This document shows, one piece after another, positions 9,554 to 21,900 of a stretch of DNA of 64,000 nt. A program made the translations under genes and the position numbers. This DNA comes from Isoperla grammatica. Taxonomy: Eukaryota > Arthropoda > Insecta > Plecoptera > Perlodidae. The DNA is taken from positions 1 to 64,000 of the forward strand of contig CAMDTW010000165.1 in the NCBI GenBank assembly GCA_945910005.1. The letters are read 5' to 3'. Position 1 is the stretch's first letter. Every line of letters starts with the position of its first letter. The notes below the pieces were generated by a model that did not search any database, was not told where the DNA came from, and was given only the letters and a program-made list of their open reading frames with translations.

Positions 9554-12119
9554 GCGCAGGGTTTATCAAGTACAGTCACCTTCACAAGCGAGGAAACATG
9601 CGTTGTCTTCATATGTTGCATGTAGTTGCTCTCATGTCACTGACTTAGCGCAGGGTTTATCAAGTACAGTCACCTTCACAAGCGAGGAAACATGCGTTGT
9701 CTTCATATGTTGCATGTAGTTACTCTCATGTCACTGACTTAGCGCAGGGTTTATCACGTACAGTCACCGTCACAAGCGAGGAAACATGCGTTCTCCTAAT
9801 ATGTTTCATGTAGTTGCTCTCATGTCACTGACTTAGCGCAGGGTTTATCAAGTACAGTCACCTTCACAAGCGAGGAAACATGCGTTGTCCTAATTTGTTG
9901 CATTTAGTTGCTCTCATGTCACTGACTAAGCGCAGGGTTTATCAAGTACAGTCACCGTCACAAGCGAGGAAACATGCGTTGTCTTCTTATGTTGCATGTA
10001 GTTGCTCTCATGTCACTGACTTAGCGCAGGGTTTATCAAGTACAGTCACCTTCACAAGTGAAGAAACATGCGTTGTCTTCATATGTTGCATGTAGTTGCT
10101 CTCATGTCACTGACTTAGCGCAGGGTTTATCACGTACAGTCACCGTCACAAGCGAGGAAACATGCGTTGTCTTCATATGTTGCATGTAGTTGCTCTTATG
10201 TCACTGACTTAGCGCAGGGTTTATCAAGTACCGTCACCGTCACAAGCGAGGAAACATGCGTTGTCTTCATATGTTGCATGTAGTTGCTTTCATGTCACTG
10301 ACTTAGCGCGGGGTGTATCACGTACAGTCACCTTAACAAGCGATGAAACATGCGTTGTCTTCATATGTTGCATGTAGTTGCTCTCATGTCACTGACTGAG
10401 CTCAGGGTTTATCAAGTACAGTCACCTTCACAAGCGAGGAAACATGCGTTGTCCTAATATGTTGCATGAAGTTGCTCTCATGTCACTGACTTAGCGCAGG
10501 GTTTATCAAGTACAGTCACCTTCACAAGCGAGGAAACATGCGTTGTCGTCATATGTTGCATGAAGTTGCTCTCATGTCACTGACTTAGCGCAGGGTTTAT
10601 CACGTACAGACACCGTCCCAAGCGAGGAAACATGTGTTGTCTTCATATGTTGCATGTAGTTGCTCTCATGTCACTGACTTAGCGCAGGGTTTATCAAGTA
10701 CAGTCACCGTCACAAGCGAGGAAACATGCGTTGTCTTCATATGTTGCATGTAGTTGCTCTCATGTCACTGACTTAGCGCAGGGTTTATCAAGTACAGTTA
10801 CCGTCACATGCGAGGAAACATGCGTTGTCCTAATATGTTGCATGTTGTTGCTCTCATGTCACTGACTTAGCGCAGGGTTTATCAAGTACAGTCACCGTCA
10901 CAAGCGAGGTAACATGCGTTGTCCTAATATGTTGCATGTAGTTGCTCTCATGTCACTGACTTAGCGCAGGGTTTATCAAGTACAGTCACCGTCACAAGCG
11001 AGGAAACATGCGTTGTCTTCATATGTTGCATGTAGTTGCTCTCATGTCACTGACTAAGCGCAGGGTTTATCAAGTACAGTCACCGTCACAAGCGAGGAAA
11101 CATGCGTTGTCTTCATATGTTGCATGTTGTTGCTCTCATGTCACTGACTGAGCGCAGGTTTTATCAAGTACAGTCACCTTCACAAGCGAGGAAACATGCG
11201 TTGTCCTAATATGTTGCATGTAGTTGCTCTCATGTCACTGACTTAGCGCGGGGTTTATCACGTACAGTCACCTTAACAATGGAGGAAACATGTGTTGTCT
11301 TCATATGTTGCATGTAGTTGCTCTCATGTCACTGACTTAGCGCAGGGTTAATCACGTACAGTCACCTTAACAAGCGAGGAAACATGCGTTGTCCTCATAT
11401 GTTGCATGTAGTTGCGCTCATGTCACTGACTTAGCGCAGGGTTTATCAAGCACAGTCACCTTCACAAGCGAGGAAACAGGCGTTGTCCTCATATGTTGCA
11501 TGTAGTTGCTCTCATGTCACTGACTTAGCGCAGGGTTTATCAAGTACAGTCACCATCACAAGTGAGGAAACATGCGTTGTCTTCATATGTTGCATGTAGT
11601 TGCTCTCATGTCACTGACTTAGCGCAGAGTTTATCAAGTACAGTCACCATCACAAGCGAGGAAACATGCGTTGTCTTCATATTTTGCATGGAGTTGCTCT
11701 CATGTCACTGACTTAGCGCAGGGTTTATCAAGTACAGTCACCTTCACAAGCGAGGAAACATGCGTTGTCTTCATATGTTGCATGTAGTTGCTCTCATGTC
11801 ACTGACTTAGCGCATGGTTTATGAAGTACAGTCACCGTCACAAGCTAGGAAACATGCGTTGTCTTCATATGTTGCATGTAGCTGCTCTTTTGTCACTGAC
11901 TTAGCGCAGGGTTTATCAAGTAAAGTCACCGTCACAAGCGAGGAAACATGCGTTGTCTTCATATGTTGCATGTAGTTGCTCTCATGTCACTGACTTAGCG
12001 CAGGGTTTATCAAGTACAGTCACCTTCACAAGCGAGAAAACATGCGTTGTCTTCATATGTTGCATGTAGTTGCTCTTATGTCACGGACTTAGCGCAGGGT
12101 TTATCACGTACAGTCACCG
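9554..12119. repeat. Junction-proximal 94-bp units, related to 24.7-26.9 kb
   Basis: The first 27 or so units are ordinary and near consensus from the very edge. The order from about 9,880 resembles that from about 25,014 (15,134 bp, or 161 units, away). Both then lead through CATGCGAGG, GAGGTAACATGCG, CTGAGCGCAGGTTTTATC and AACAATGGAGG units before diverging. The segment thus carries the same higher-order order as the interior of the array. Confidence 0.7.
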
Positions 12120-15100
12120 TTACAAGCGAGAAAATAATGCGTTGTCTTCATATGTTGCATGTAGTTGCTTTCATGTCACTGACTTAGCGCAGGGTTTATC
12201 AAGTACAGTCACCTTCACAAGCGAGGATACATGCGTTGTCTTCATATGTTGCATGAAGTTGCTCTCATGTCACTGACTTAGCGCACGGTTTATCAAGTAC
12301 AGTCACCGTCACAAGCGAGGAAACATGCGTTGTCCTAATATGTTGCATGTAGTTGCTCTCATGTCACTGACTCAGCGCAGGGTTTATCAAGTACAGTCAC
12401 CGTCACAAGCGAGGAAACATGCGATGTCCTAATATGTTGCATGTAGTTGCTCTCATGTCACTGACTTAGCGCAGGGTTTTTCAAGTACAGTCACCGTCAC
12501 AAGCGAGGAAACATGCGTTGTCTTCATATGTTGCATGTAGTTGCTCTCATGTCACTGACTTAGCGCAGGGTTTATCAAGTACAGTCACCGTCACAAGCGA
12601 GGAAACATGCGTTGTCCTAATATGTTGCATGTAGTTGCTCTCATGTCACTGACTTAGCGAAGGGTTTATCAAGTACAGTCACCTCCACAAGCGAGGAAAC
12701 ATGCGTTGTCTTCATATGTTGCATGTAGTTGCTCTCATGTCACTGACTTAGCGCAGGGTTTATCACGTACAGTCACCTTCACAAGCGAGGAAACATTTGT
12801 TGTCTTCATATGTTGCATGTAGTTGCTCTCATGTCACTGACTTAGCGCAGGGTTTATCAAGTACAGTCACCGTCACAAGCAAGGAAACAGGCATTGTCTT
12901 CATATGTTGCATGTAGTTGCTCTCATGTCACTGACTTAGCGCTGGGTTTATTAAGTACAGTCACCTTCACAAGCGAGGAAACATGCGTTGTCTTCATATG
13001 TTGCATGTAGTTGCCCTCATGTCACTGACTTTGCGCAGGGATTATCACGTACAGTCACCGTTACAAGCGAGGAAACATGCGTTGTCCTAATATGTTTCAT
13101 GTAGTTGTTCTCATGTCACTGACTTAGCGCAGGGTTTATCAAGTACAGTCACCGTCACAAGCGAGGAAACATGCATTGTCTTCATATATTGCATGTAGTT
13201 GCTCTCATGTCACTGACTTAGCGCAGGGTTTTTAAAGTACAGTCACCTTCACAAGCGAGGAAACATGCGTTGTCTTCATATGTTGCATGTAGTTGCTCTC
13301 ATGTCACTGACATAGCGCAGGTTTTATCACGTACTGTCACCGTCACAAGCGAGGAAACATGCGTTGTCCTAATATGTTTCATGTATTTGCTCTCATGTCA
13401 CTGACTTAGCGCAGGGTTTATCAAGTACAGTCACCTTCACAAGCGAGAAAACATGCGTTGTCCTAATTTGTTGCATGTAGTTGCTCTCATGTCACTGACT
13501 TAGCGCAGGGTTTATCACGTACAGTCACCGTCACAAGCGAGGAAACATGCGTTGTCCTAATATGTTTCATGTAGTTGCTCTCATGTCACTGACTTAGCGC
13601 AGGGTTTATCAAGTACAGTCACCTTCACAAGCGAGGAAACATGCGTTGTCCTAATTTGTTGCATGTAGTTGCTCTCATGTCACTGACTTAGCGCAGGGTT
13701 TATCACGTACAGTCACCGTCACAAGCGAGGAAACATGTGTGGTCTTCATATGTTGCATGTAGTTGCTTTCATTTTACTGACTTAGCGCAGGGTTTATCAA
13801 GTACAGTCACCTTCACAAGCGAGGAAACATGCGTTGTCTTCATATGTTGCATGTAGTTGCTCGTATGTCACTGACTTAGCGCAGGGTTTATCACGTACAG
13901 TCACCGTCACAAGCGAGGAAACATGCGTTGTCCTAATATGTTTCATGTAGTTGCTCTCATGTCACTGACTTAGCGCAGGGTTTATCAAGTACAGTCACCT
14001 TCACAAGCGAGGAAACATGCGTTGTCCTAATTTGTTGCATTTAGTTGCTCTCATGTCACTGACTAAGCGCAGGGTTTATCAAGTACAGTCACCGTCACAA
14101 GCGAGGAAACATGCGTTGTCCTAATATGTTTCATGTAGTTGCTCTCATGTCACTGACTTAGCGCAGGGTTTATCAAGTACAGTCACCTTCACAAGCGAGG
14201 AAACATGCGTTGTCCTAATTTGTTGCATTTAGTTGCTCTCATGTCACTGACTAAGCGCAGGGTTTATCAAGTACAGTCACCGTCACAAGCGAGGAAACAT
14301 GCGTTGTCTTCTTATGTTGCATGTAGTTGCTCTCATGTCACTGACTTAGCGCAGGGTTTATCAAGTACAGTCACCTTCACAAGTGAAGATACATGCGTTG
14401 TCTTCATATGTTGCATGTAGTTGCTCTCATGTCACTGACTAAGCGCAGGGTTTATCACGTACAGTCACCGTCACAAGCGAGGAAACATGCGTTGTCTTCA
14501 TATGTTGCATGTAGTTGCTCTTATGTCACTGACTTAGCGCAGGGTTTATCAAGTACAGTCACCTTCACAAGCGAGGAAACATGCGTTGTCCTAATATGTT
14601 GCATGTAGTTGCTCTCATGTCACTGACTTAGCGCAGGGTTTATCAAGTGCAGTCACCTTCACAAGCGAGGAAACATGCGTTGTCTTCATATGTTGCATGA
14701 AGTTGCTCTCATGTCACTGACTTAGCGCAGGGTTTATCACGTACAGTCACCGTCACAAGCGAGGAAACATGTGTTGTCTTCATATGTTGCATGTAGTTGC
14801 TCTCATGTCACTGACTTAGCGCAGGGTTTATTAAGTACAGTCACCGTCACAAGCGAGGAAACATGCGTTGTCTTCATATGTTGTATGTAGTTGCTCTCAT
14901 GTCACTGACTTAGCGCAGGGTTTATCAAGTACAGTCACCGTCACATGCGAGAAAACATGCGTTGTCCTTATATGTTGCATGTTGTTGCTCTCATGTCACT
15001 GACTTAGCGCAGGGTTTATCAAGTACAGTCACCGTCACAAGCGAGGAAACATGCGTTGTCTTCATATGTTGCATGTAGTTGCTCTCATGTCACTGACTAA

Positions 15101-18100
15101 GCGCAGGGTTTATCAAGTACAGTCACCGTCACAAGCGAGGAAACATGCGTTGTCTTCATATGTTGCATGTTGTTGCTATCATGTCACTGACTGAGCGCAG
15201 GTTTTATCAAGTACAGTCACCTTCACAAGCGAGGAAACATGCGTTGTCTTCATATGTTGCATGTAGTTGCTCTCATGTCACTGACTTAGCGCAGGGTTTA
15301 TCAAGTACAGTCACCTTCACAAGCGAGAAAACATGCGTTGTCTTCATATGTTGCATGTAGTTGCTTTTATGTCACGGACTTAGCGCAGGGTTTATCACGT
15401 ACAGTCACCGTCACAAGCGAGAAAATAATGCGTTGTCTTCATATGTTGCATGTAGTTGCTTTCATGTCACTGACTTAGCGCAGGGTTTATCAAGTACAGT
15501 CACCTTCACAAGCGAGGATACATGCGTTGTCTTCATATGTTGCATGAAGTTGCTCTCATGTCACTGACTTAGCGCACGGTTTATCAAGTACAGTCACCGT
15601 CACAAGCGAGGAAACATGCGTTGTCCTAATATGTTGCATGTAGTTGCTCTCATGTCACTGACTCAGCGCAGGGTTTATCAAGTACAGTCACCGTCACAAG
15701 CGAGGAAACATGCGATGTCCTTATATGTTGCATGTAGTTGCTCTCATGTCACTGACTTAGCGCAGGGTTTTTCAAGTACAGTCACCGTCACAAGCGAGGA
15801 AACATGCGTTGTCTTCATATGTTGCATGTAGTTGCTCTCATGTCACTGACTTAGCGCAGGGTTTATCAAGTACAGTCACCGTCACAAGCGAGGAAACATG
15901 CGTTGTCCTAATATGTTGCATGTAGTTGCTCTCATGTCACTGACTTAGCGAAGGGTTTATCAAGTACAGTCACCTTCACAAGCGAGGAAACATGCGTTGT
16001 CTTCATATGTTGCATGTAGTTGCTCTCATGTCACTGACTTAGCGCAGGGTTTATCACGTACAGTCACCTTCACAAGCGAGGAAACATTTGTTGTCTTCAT
16101 ATGTTGCATGTAGTTGCTCTCATGTCACTGACTTAGCGCAGGGTTTATCAAGTACAGTCACCGTCACAAGCAAGGAAACATGCATTGTCTTCATATGTTG
16201 CATGTAGTTGCTCTCATGTCACTGGCTTAGCGCTGGGTTTATTAAGTACAGTCACCTTCACAAGCGAGGAAACATGCGTTGTCCTAATATGTTTCATGTA
16301 GTTGCTGGTGTCACTGACTTAGCGCAGGGTTAATCAAGTACAGTCACCTTCACAAGCGAGGATACATGCGTTGTCTTCATATGTTGCATGAAGTTGCTCT
16401 CATGTCACTGACTTAGCGCACGGTTTATCAAGTACAGTCACCGTCACAAGCGAGGAAACATGCGTTGTCCTAATATGTTGCATGTAGTTGCTCTCATGTC
16501 ACTGACTCAGCGCAGGGTTTATCAAGTACAGTCACCGTCACAAGCGAGGAAACATGCGATGTCCTAATATGTTGCATGTAGTTGCTCTCATGTCACTGAC
16601 TTAGCGCAGGGTTTTTCAAGTACAGTCACCGTCACAAGCGAGGAAACATGCGTTGTCTTCATATGTTGCATGTAGTTGCTCTCATGTCACTGACTTAGCG
16701 CAGGGTTTATCAAGTACAGTCACCGTCACAAGCGAGGAAACATGCGTTGTCCTAATATGTTGCATGTAGTTGCTCTCATGTCACTGACTTAGCGAAGGGT
16801 TTATCAAGTACAGTCACCTTCACAAGCGAGGAAACATGCGTTGTCTTCATATGTTGCATGTAGTTGCTCTCATGTCACTGACTTAGCGCAGGGTTTATCA
16901 CGTACAGTCACCTTCACAAGCGAGGAAACATTTGTTGTCTTCATATGTTGCATGTAGTTGCTCTCATGTCACTGACTTAGCGCTGGGTTTATTAAGTACA
17001 GTCACCTTCACAAGCGAGGAAACATGCGTTGTCCTAATATGTTTCATGTAGTTGCTCTCATGTCACTGACTTAGCGCAGGGTTTATCAAGTACAGTCACC
17101 TTCACAAGCGAGAAAACATGCGTTGTCCTAATTTGTTGCATGAAATTGCTCTCATGTCACTGACTTAGCGCAGGGTTTATCACGTACAGTCACCGTCACA
17201 AGCGAGGAAACATGCGTTGTCCTAATATGTTTCATGTAGTTGCTCTCATGTCACTGACTTAGCGCAGGGTTTATCAAGTACAGTCACCTTCACAAGCGAG
17301 GAAACATGCGTTGTCCTAATTTGTTGCATGTAGTTGCTCTCATGTCACTTACTAAGCGCAGGGTTTACCAAGTACAGTCACCGTCACAAGCGAGGAAACA
17401 TGCGTTGTCTTCTTATGTTGCATGTAGTTGCTCTCATGTCACTGACTTAGCGCAGGGTTTATCAAGTACAGTCACCTTCACAAGTGAAGAAACATGCGTT
17501 GTCTTCATATGTTGCATGTAGTTGCTCTCATGTCACTGACTTAGCGCAGGGTTTATCACGTACAGTCACCGTCACAAGCGAGGAAACATGCGTTGTCTTC
17601 ATATGTTGCATGTAGTTGCTCTAATGTCACTGACTTAGCGCAGGGTTTATCAAGTACAGTCACCGTCACAAGCGAGAAAACATGCGTTGTCTTCATATGT
17701 TGCATGTAGTTGCTTTCATGTCACTGACTTAGCGCGGGGTTTATCACGTACAGTCACCTTTACAAGCGATGAAACTTGCGTTGTCTTCATATGTTGCATG
17801 TAGTTGCTCTCATGTCACTGACTGACTGCAGGGTTTATCAAGTACAGTCACCTTCACAAGCGAGGAAACATGCGTTGTCCTAATATGTTGCATGTAGTTG
17901 CTCTCATGTCACTGACTTAGCGCAGGGTTTATCAAGTACAGTCACCATTCACAAGCGAGGAAACATGCGTTGTCTTCATATGTTGCATGAAGTTGCTCTC
18001 ATGTCACTGACTTAGCGCAGGGTTTATCACGTACAGTCACCGTCACAAGCGAGGAAACATGTGTTGTCTTCATATGTTGCATGTAGTTGCTTTCATGTCA

Positions 18101-18985
18101 CTGACTTAGCGCAGGGTTTTCGAGTACAGTCCCCTTCACAAGCGAGGAAACATGCGTTGTCTTCATATGTTGCATGTAGTTGCTCGTATGTCACTGACTT
18201 AGCGCAGGGTTTATCACGTACAGTCACCGTCACAAGCGAAGAACCATGCGTTGTCCTAATATGTTTCATGTAGTTGCTCTCATGTCACTGACTTAGCGCA
18301 GGTTTATTAAGTACAGTCACCTTCACAAGCGAGGAAACATGCGTTGTCCTAATTTGTTGCATTTAGTTGCTCTCATGACACTGACTAAGCCCAGGGTTTA
18401 TCAAGTACAGTCACCGTCAAAAGCGAGGAAACATGCGTTGTCTTCTTATGTTGCATGTAGTTGCTCTCATGTCACTGACTTAGCGCAGGGTTTATCAAGT
18501 ACAGTCCTTTTCACAAGTGAAGAAACATGCGTTGTCTTCATATGTTGCATGTAGTTGCTCTCATGTCACTGACTTAGCGCAGGGTTTATCACGTACAGTC
18601 ACCGTCACAAGCGAGGAAACATGCGTTGTCTTCATATGTTGCATGTAGTTGCTCTTATGTCACTGACTTAGCGCAGGGTTTATCAAGTACAGTCACCGTC
18701 ACAAGCGAGGAAACATGCGTTGTCTTCATATGTTGCATGTAGTTGCTTTCATGTCACTGACTTAGCGCGGGGTTTATCACGTACAGTCACCTTAACAAGC
18801 GATGAAACATGCGTTGTCTTCATATGTTGCATGTAGTTGCTCTCATGTCACTGACTGAGCGCAGGGTTTATCAAGTACAGTCACTTTCACAAGCGAGGAA
18901 ACATGCGTTGTCCTAATATGTTGCATGTAGTTGCTCTCATGTCACTGACTTAGCGCAGGGTTTATCAAGTACAGTCACCTTCACA
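12120..18985. repeat. Large higher-order block of the 94-bp array, copy 1 (about 73 units)
   Basis: Matched by 18986-25660 in an ordered series of rare variants. From about 12.13 to 14.1 kb the spacing is about 6,861 bp; from about 14.1 kb on it is 6,673-6,675 bp. The difference of 188 bp is exactly two units and coincides with an extra two-unit duplication near 14,020-14,210 in this copy. Strong shared markers are CACCATTCACAAG (1-bp insertion near 17,945), GGGTTTTCGAGTAC (near 18,115), CTGACTGACTGCAGGG (near 17,820) and CAGTCCTTTTCAC (near 18,503). Confidence 0.9.
15514..17050. repeat. Nested 9-unit tandem duplication inside the large block
   Basis: The run starting GAGGATACATGCG at 15,514 restarts at 16,358, a spacing of 844 bp: nine units minus a 2-bp loss in the unit with GTTGCTGGTGTCAC near 16,305. 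The second copy lacks one unit, the AAGCAAGGAAAC unit near 16,170. A corresponding nested arrangement exists in the second large block from about 22.19 kb. The nested event therefore preceded the large duplication, and the 2-bp loss arose afterwards in this copy only. Confidence 0.82.
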
Positions 18986-21900
18986 AGCGAGAAAATAATG
19001 CGTTGTCTTCATATGTTGCATGTAGTTGCTTTCATGTCACTGACTTAGCGCAGGGTTTATCAAGTACAGTCACCTTCACAAGCGAGGATACATGCGTTGT
19101 CTTCATATGTTGCATGAAGTTGCTCTCATGTCACTGACTTAGCGCACGGTTTATCAAGTACAGTCACCGTCACAAGCGAGGAAACATGCGTTGTCCTAAT
19201 ATGTTGCATGTAGTTGCTCTCATGTCACTGACTCAGCGCAGGGTTTATCAAGTACAGTCACCGTCACAAGCGAGGAAACATGCGATGTCCTAATATGTTG
19301 CATGTAGTTGCTCTCATGTCACTGACTTAGCGCAGGGTTTTTCAAGTACAGTCACCGTCACAAGCGAGGAAACATGCGTTGTCTTCATATGTTGCATGTA
19401 GTTGCTCTCATGTCACTGACTTAGCGCAGGGTTTATCAAGTACAGTTACCGTCACAAGCGAGGAAACATGCGTTGTCCTAATATGTTGCATGTAGTTGCT
19501 CTCATGTCACTGACTTAGCGAAGGGTTTATCAAGTACAGTCACCTTCACAAGCGAGGAAACATGCGTTGTCTTCATATGTTGCATGTAGTTGCTCTCATG
19601 TCACTGACTTAGCGCAGGGTTTATCACGTACAGTCACCTTCACAAGCGAGGAAACATTTGTTGTCTTCATATGTTGCATGTAGTTGCTCTCATGTCACTG
19701 ACTTAGCGCAGGGTTTATCAAGTACAGTCACCGTCACAAGCAAGGAAACAGGCATTGTCTTCATATGTTGCATGTAGTTGCTCTCATGTCACTGACTTAG
19801 CGCTGGGTTTATTAAGTACAGTCACCTTCACAAGCGAGGAAACATGCATTGTCTTCATATGTTGCATGTAGTTGCCCTCATGTCACTGACTTTGCGCAGG
19901 GATTATCACGTACAGTCACCGTTACAAGCGAGGAAACATGCGTTGTCCTAATATGTTTTATGTAGTTGTTCTCATGTCACTGACTTAGCGCAGGGTTTAT
20001 CAAGTACAGTCACCGTCACAAGCGAGGAAACATGCATTGTCTTCATATATTGCATGTAGTTGCTCTCATGTCACTGACTTAGCGCAGGGTTTTTAAAGTA
20101 CAGTCACCTTCACAAGCGAGGAAACATGCGTTGTCTTCATATGTTGCATGTAGTTGCTCTCATGTCACTGACATAGCGCAGGTTTTATCACGTACTGTCA
20201 CCGTCACAAGCGAGGAAACATGCGTTGTCCTAATATGTTTCATGTATTTGCTCTCATGTCACTGACTTAGCGCAGGGTTTATCAAGTACAGTCACCTTCA
20301 CAAGCGAGAAAACATGCGTTGTCCTAATTTGTTGCATGTAGTTGCTCTCATGTCACTGACTTAGCGCAGGGTTTATCACGTACAGTCACCGTCACAAGCG
20401 AAGAAACATGCGTTGTCCTAATATGTTTCATGTAGTTGCTCTCATGTCACTGACTTAGCGCAGGGTTTATCAAGTACAGTCACCTTCACAAGCGAGGAAA
20501 CATGCGTTGTCCTAATTTGTTGCATGTAGTTGCTCTCATGTCACTGACTTAGCGCAGGGTTTATCACGTACAGTCACCGTCACAAGCGAGAAAACATGTG
20601 TGGTCTTCATATGTTGCATGTAGTTGCTTTCATTTTACTGACTTAGCGCAGGGTTTATCAAGTACAGTCACCTTCACAAGCGAGGAAACATGCGTTGTCT
20701 TCATATGTTGCATGTAGTTGCTCGTATGTCACTGACTTAGCGCAGGGTTTATCACGTACAGTCACCGTCACAAGCGAGGAAACATGCGTTGTCCTAATAT
20801 GTTTCATGTAGTTGCTCTCATGTCACTGACTTAGCGCAGGGTTTATCAAGTACAGTCACCTTCACAAGCGAGGAAACATGCGTTGTCCTAATTTGTTGCA
20901 TTTAGTTGCTCTCATGTCACTGACTAAGCGCAGGGTTTATCAAGTACAGTCACCGTCACAAGCGAGGAAACATGCGTTGTCTTCTTATGTTGCATGTAGT
21001 TGCTCTCATGTCACTGACTTAGCGCAGGGTTTATCAAGTACAGTCACCTTCACAAGTGAAGATACATGCGTTGTCTTCATATGTTGCATGTAGTTGCTCT
21101 CATGTCACTGACTTAGCGCAGGGTTTATCACGTACAGTCACCGTCACAAGCGAGGAAACATGCGTTGTCTTCATATGTTGCATGTAGTTGCTCTTATGTC
21201 ACTGACTTAGCGCAGGGTTTATCAAGTACAGTCACCTTCACAAGCGAGGAAACATGCGTTGTCCTAATATGTTGCATGTAGTTGCTCTCATGTCACTGAC
21301 TTAGCGCAGGGTTTATCAAGTGCAGTCACCTTCACAAGCGAGGAAACATGCGTTGTCTTCATATGTTGCATGAAGTTGCTCTCATGTCACTGACTTAGCG
21401 CAGGGTTTATCACGTACAGTCACCGTCACAAGCGAGGAAACATGTGTTGTCTTCATATGTTGCATGTAGTTGCTCTCATGTCACTGACTTAGCGCAGGGT
21501 TTATTAAGTACAGTCACCGTCACAAGCGAGAAAACATGCGTTGTCTTCATATGTTGCATGTTGTTGCTCTCATGTCACTGACTTAGCGCAGGGTTTATTT
21601 AGTACAGTCACCGTCACATGCGAGAAAACATGCGTTGTCCTTATATGTTGCATGTTGTTGCTCTCATGTCACTGACTTAGCGCAGGGTTTATCAAGTACA
21701 GTCACCGTCACAAGCGAGGAAACATGCGTTGTCTTCATATGTTGCATGTAGTTGCTCTCATGTCACTGACTAAGCGCAGGGTTTATCAAGTACAGTCACC
21801 GTCACAAGCGAGGAAACATGCGTTGTCTTCATATGTTGCATGTTGTTGCTATCATGTCACTGACTGAGCGCAGGTTTTATCAAGTACAGTCACCTTCACA

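Noticed and set aside
9530..9560. Transposon insertion at the satellite junction
   Set aside because: No terminal repeats, target-site duplication or non-satellite bases are present at the junction.
183..9621. Dozens of 60-226-codon open frames in the 68-bp array on both strands
   Set aside because: They overlap one another in several frames, repeat the same peptide strings, start and stop at unit variants and lack any recognisable domain. A unit of 68 bp changes the frame at every repeat, so no coding constraint can act on one frame.
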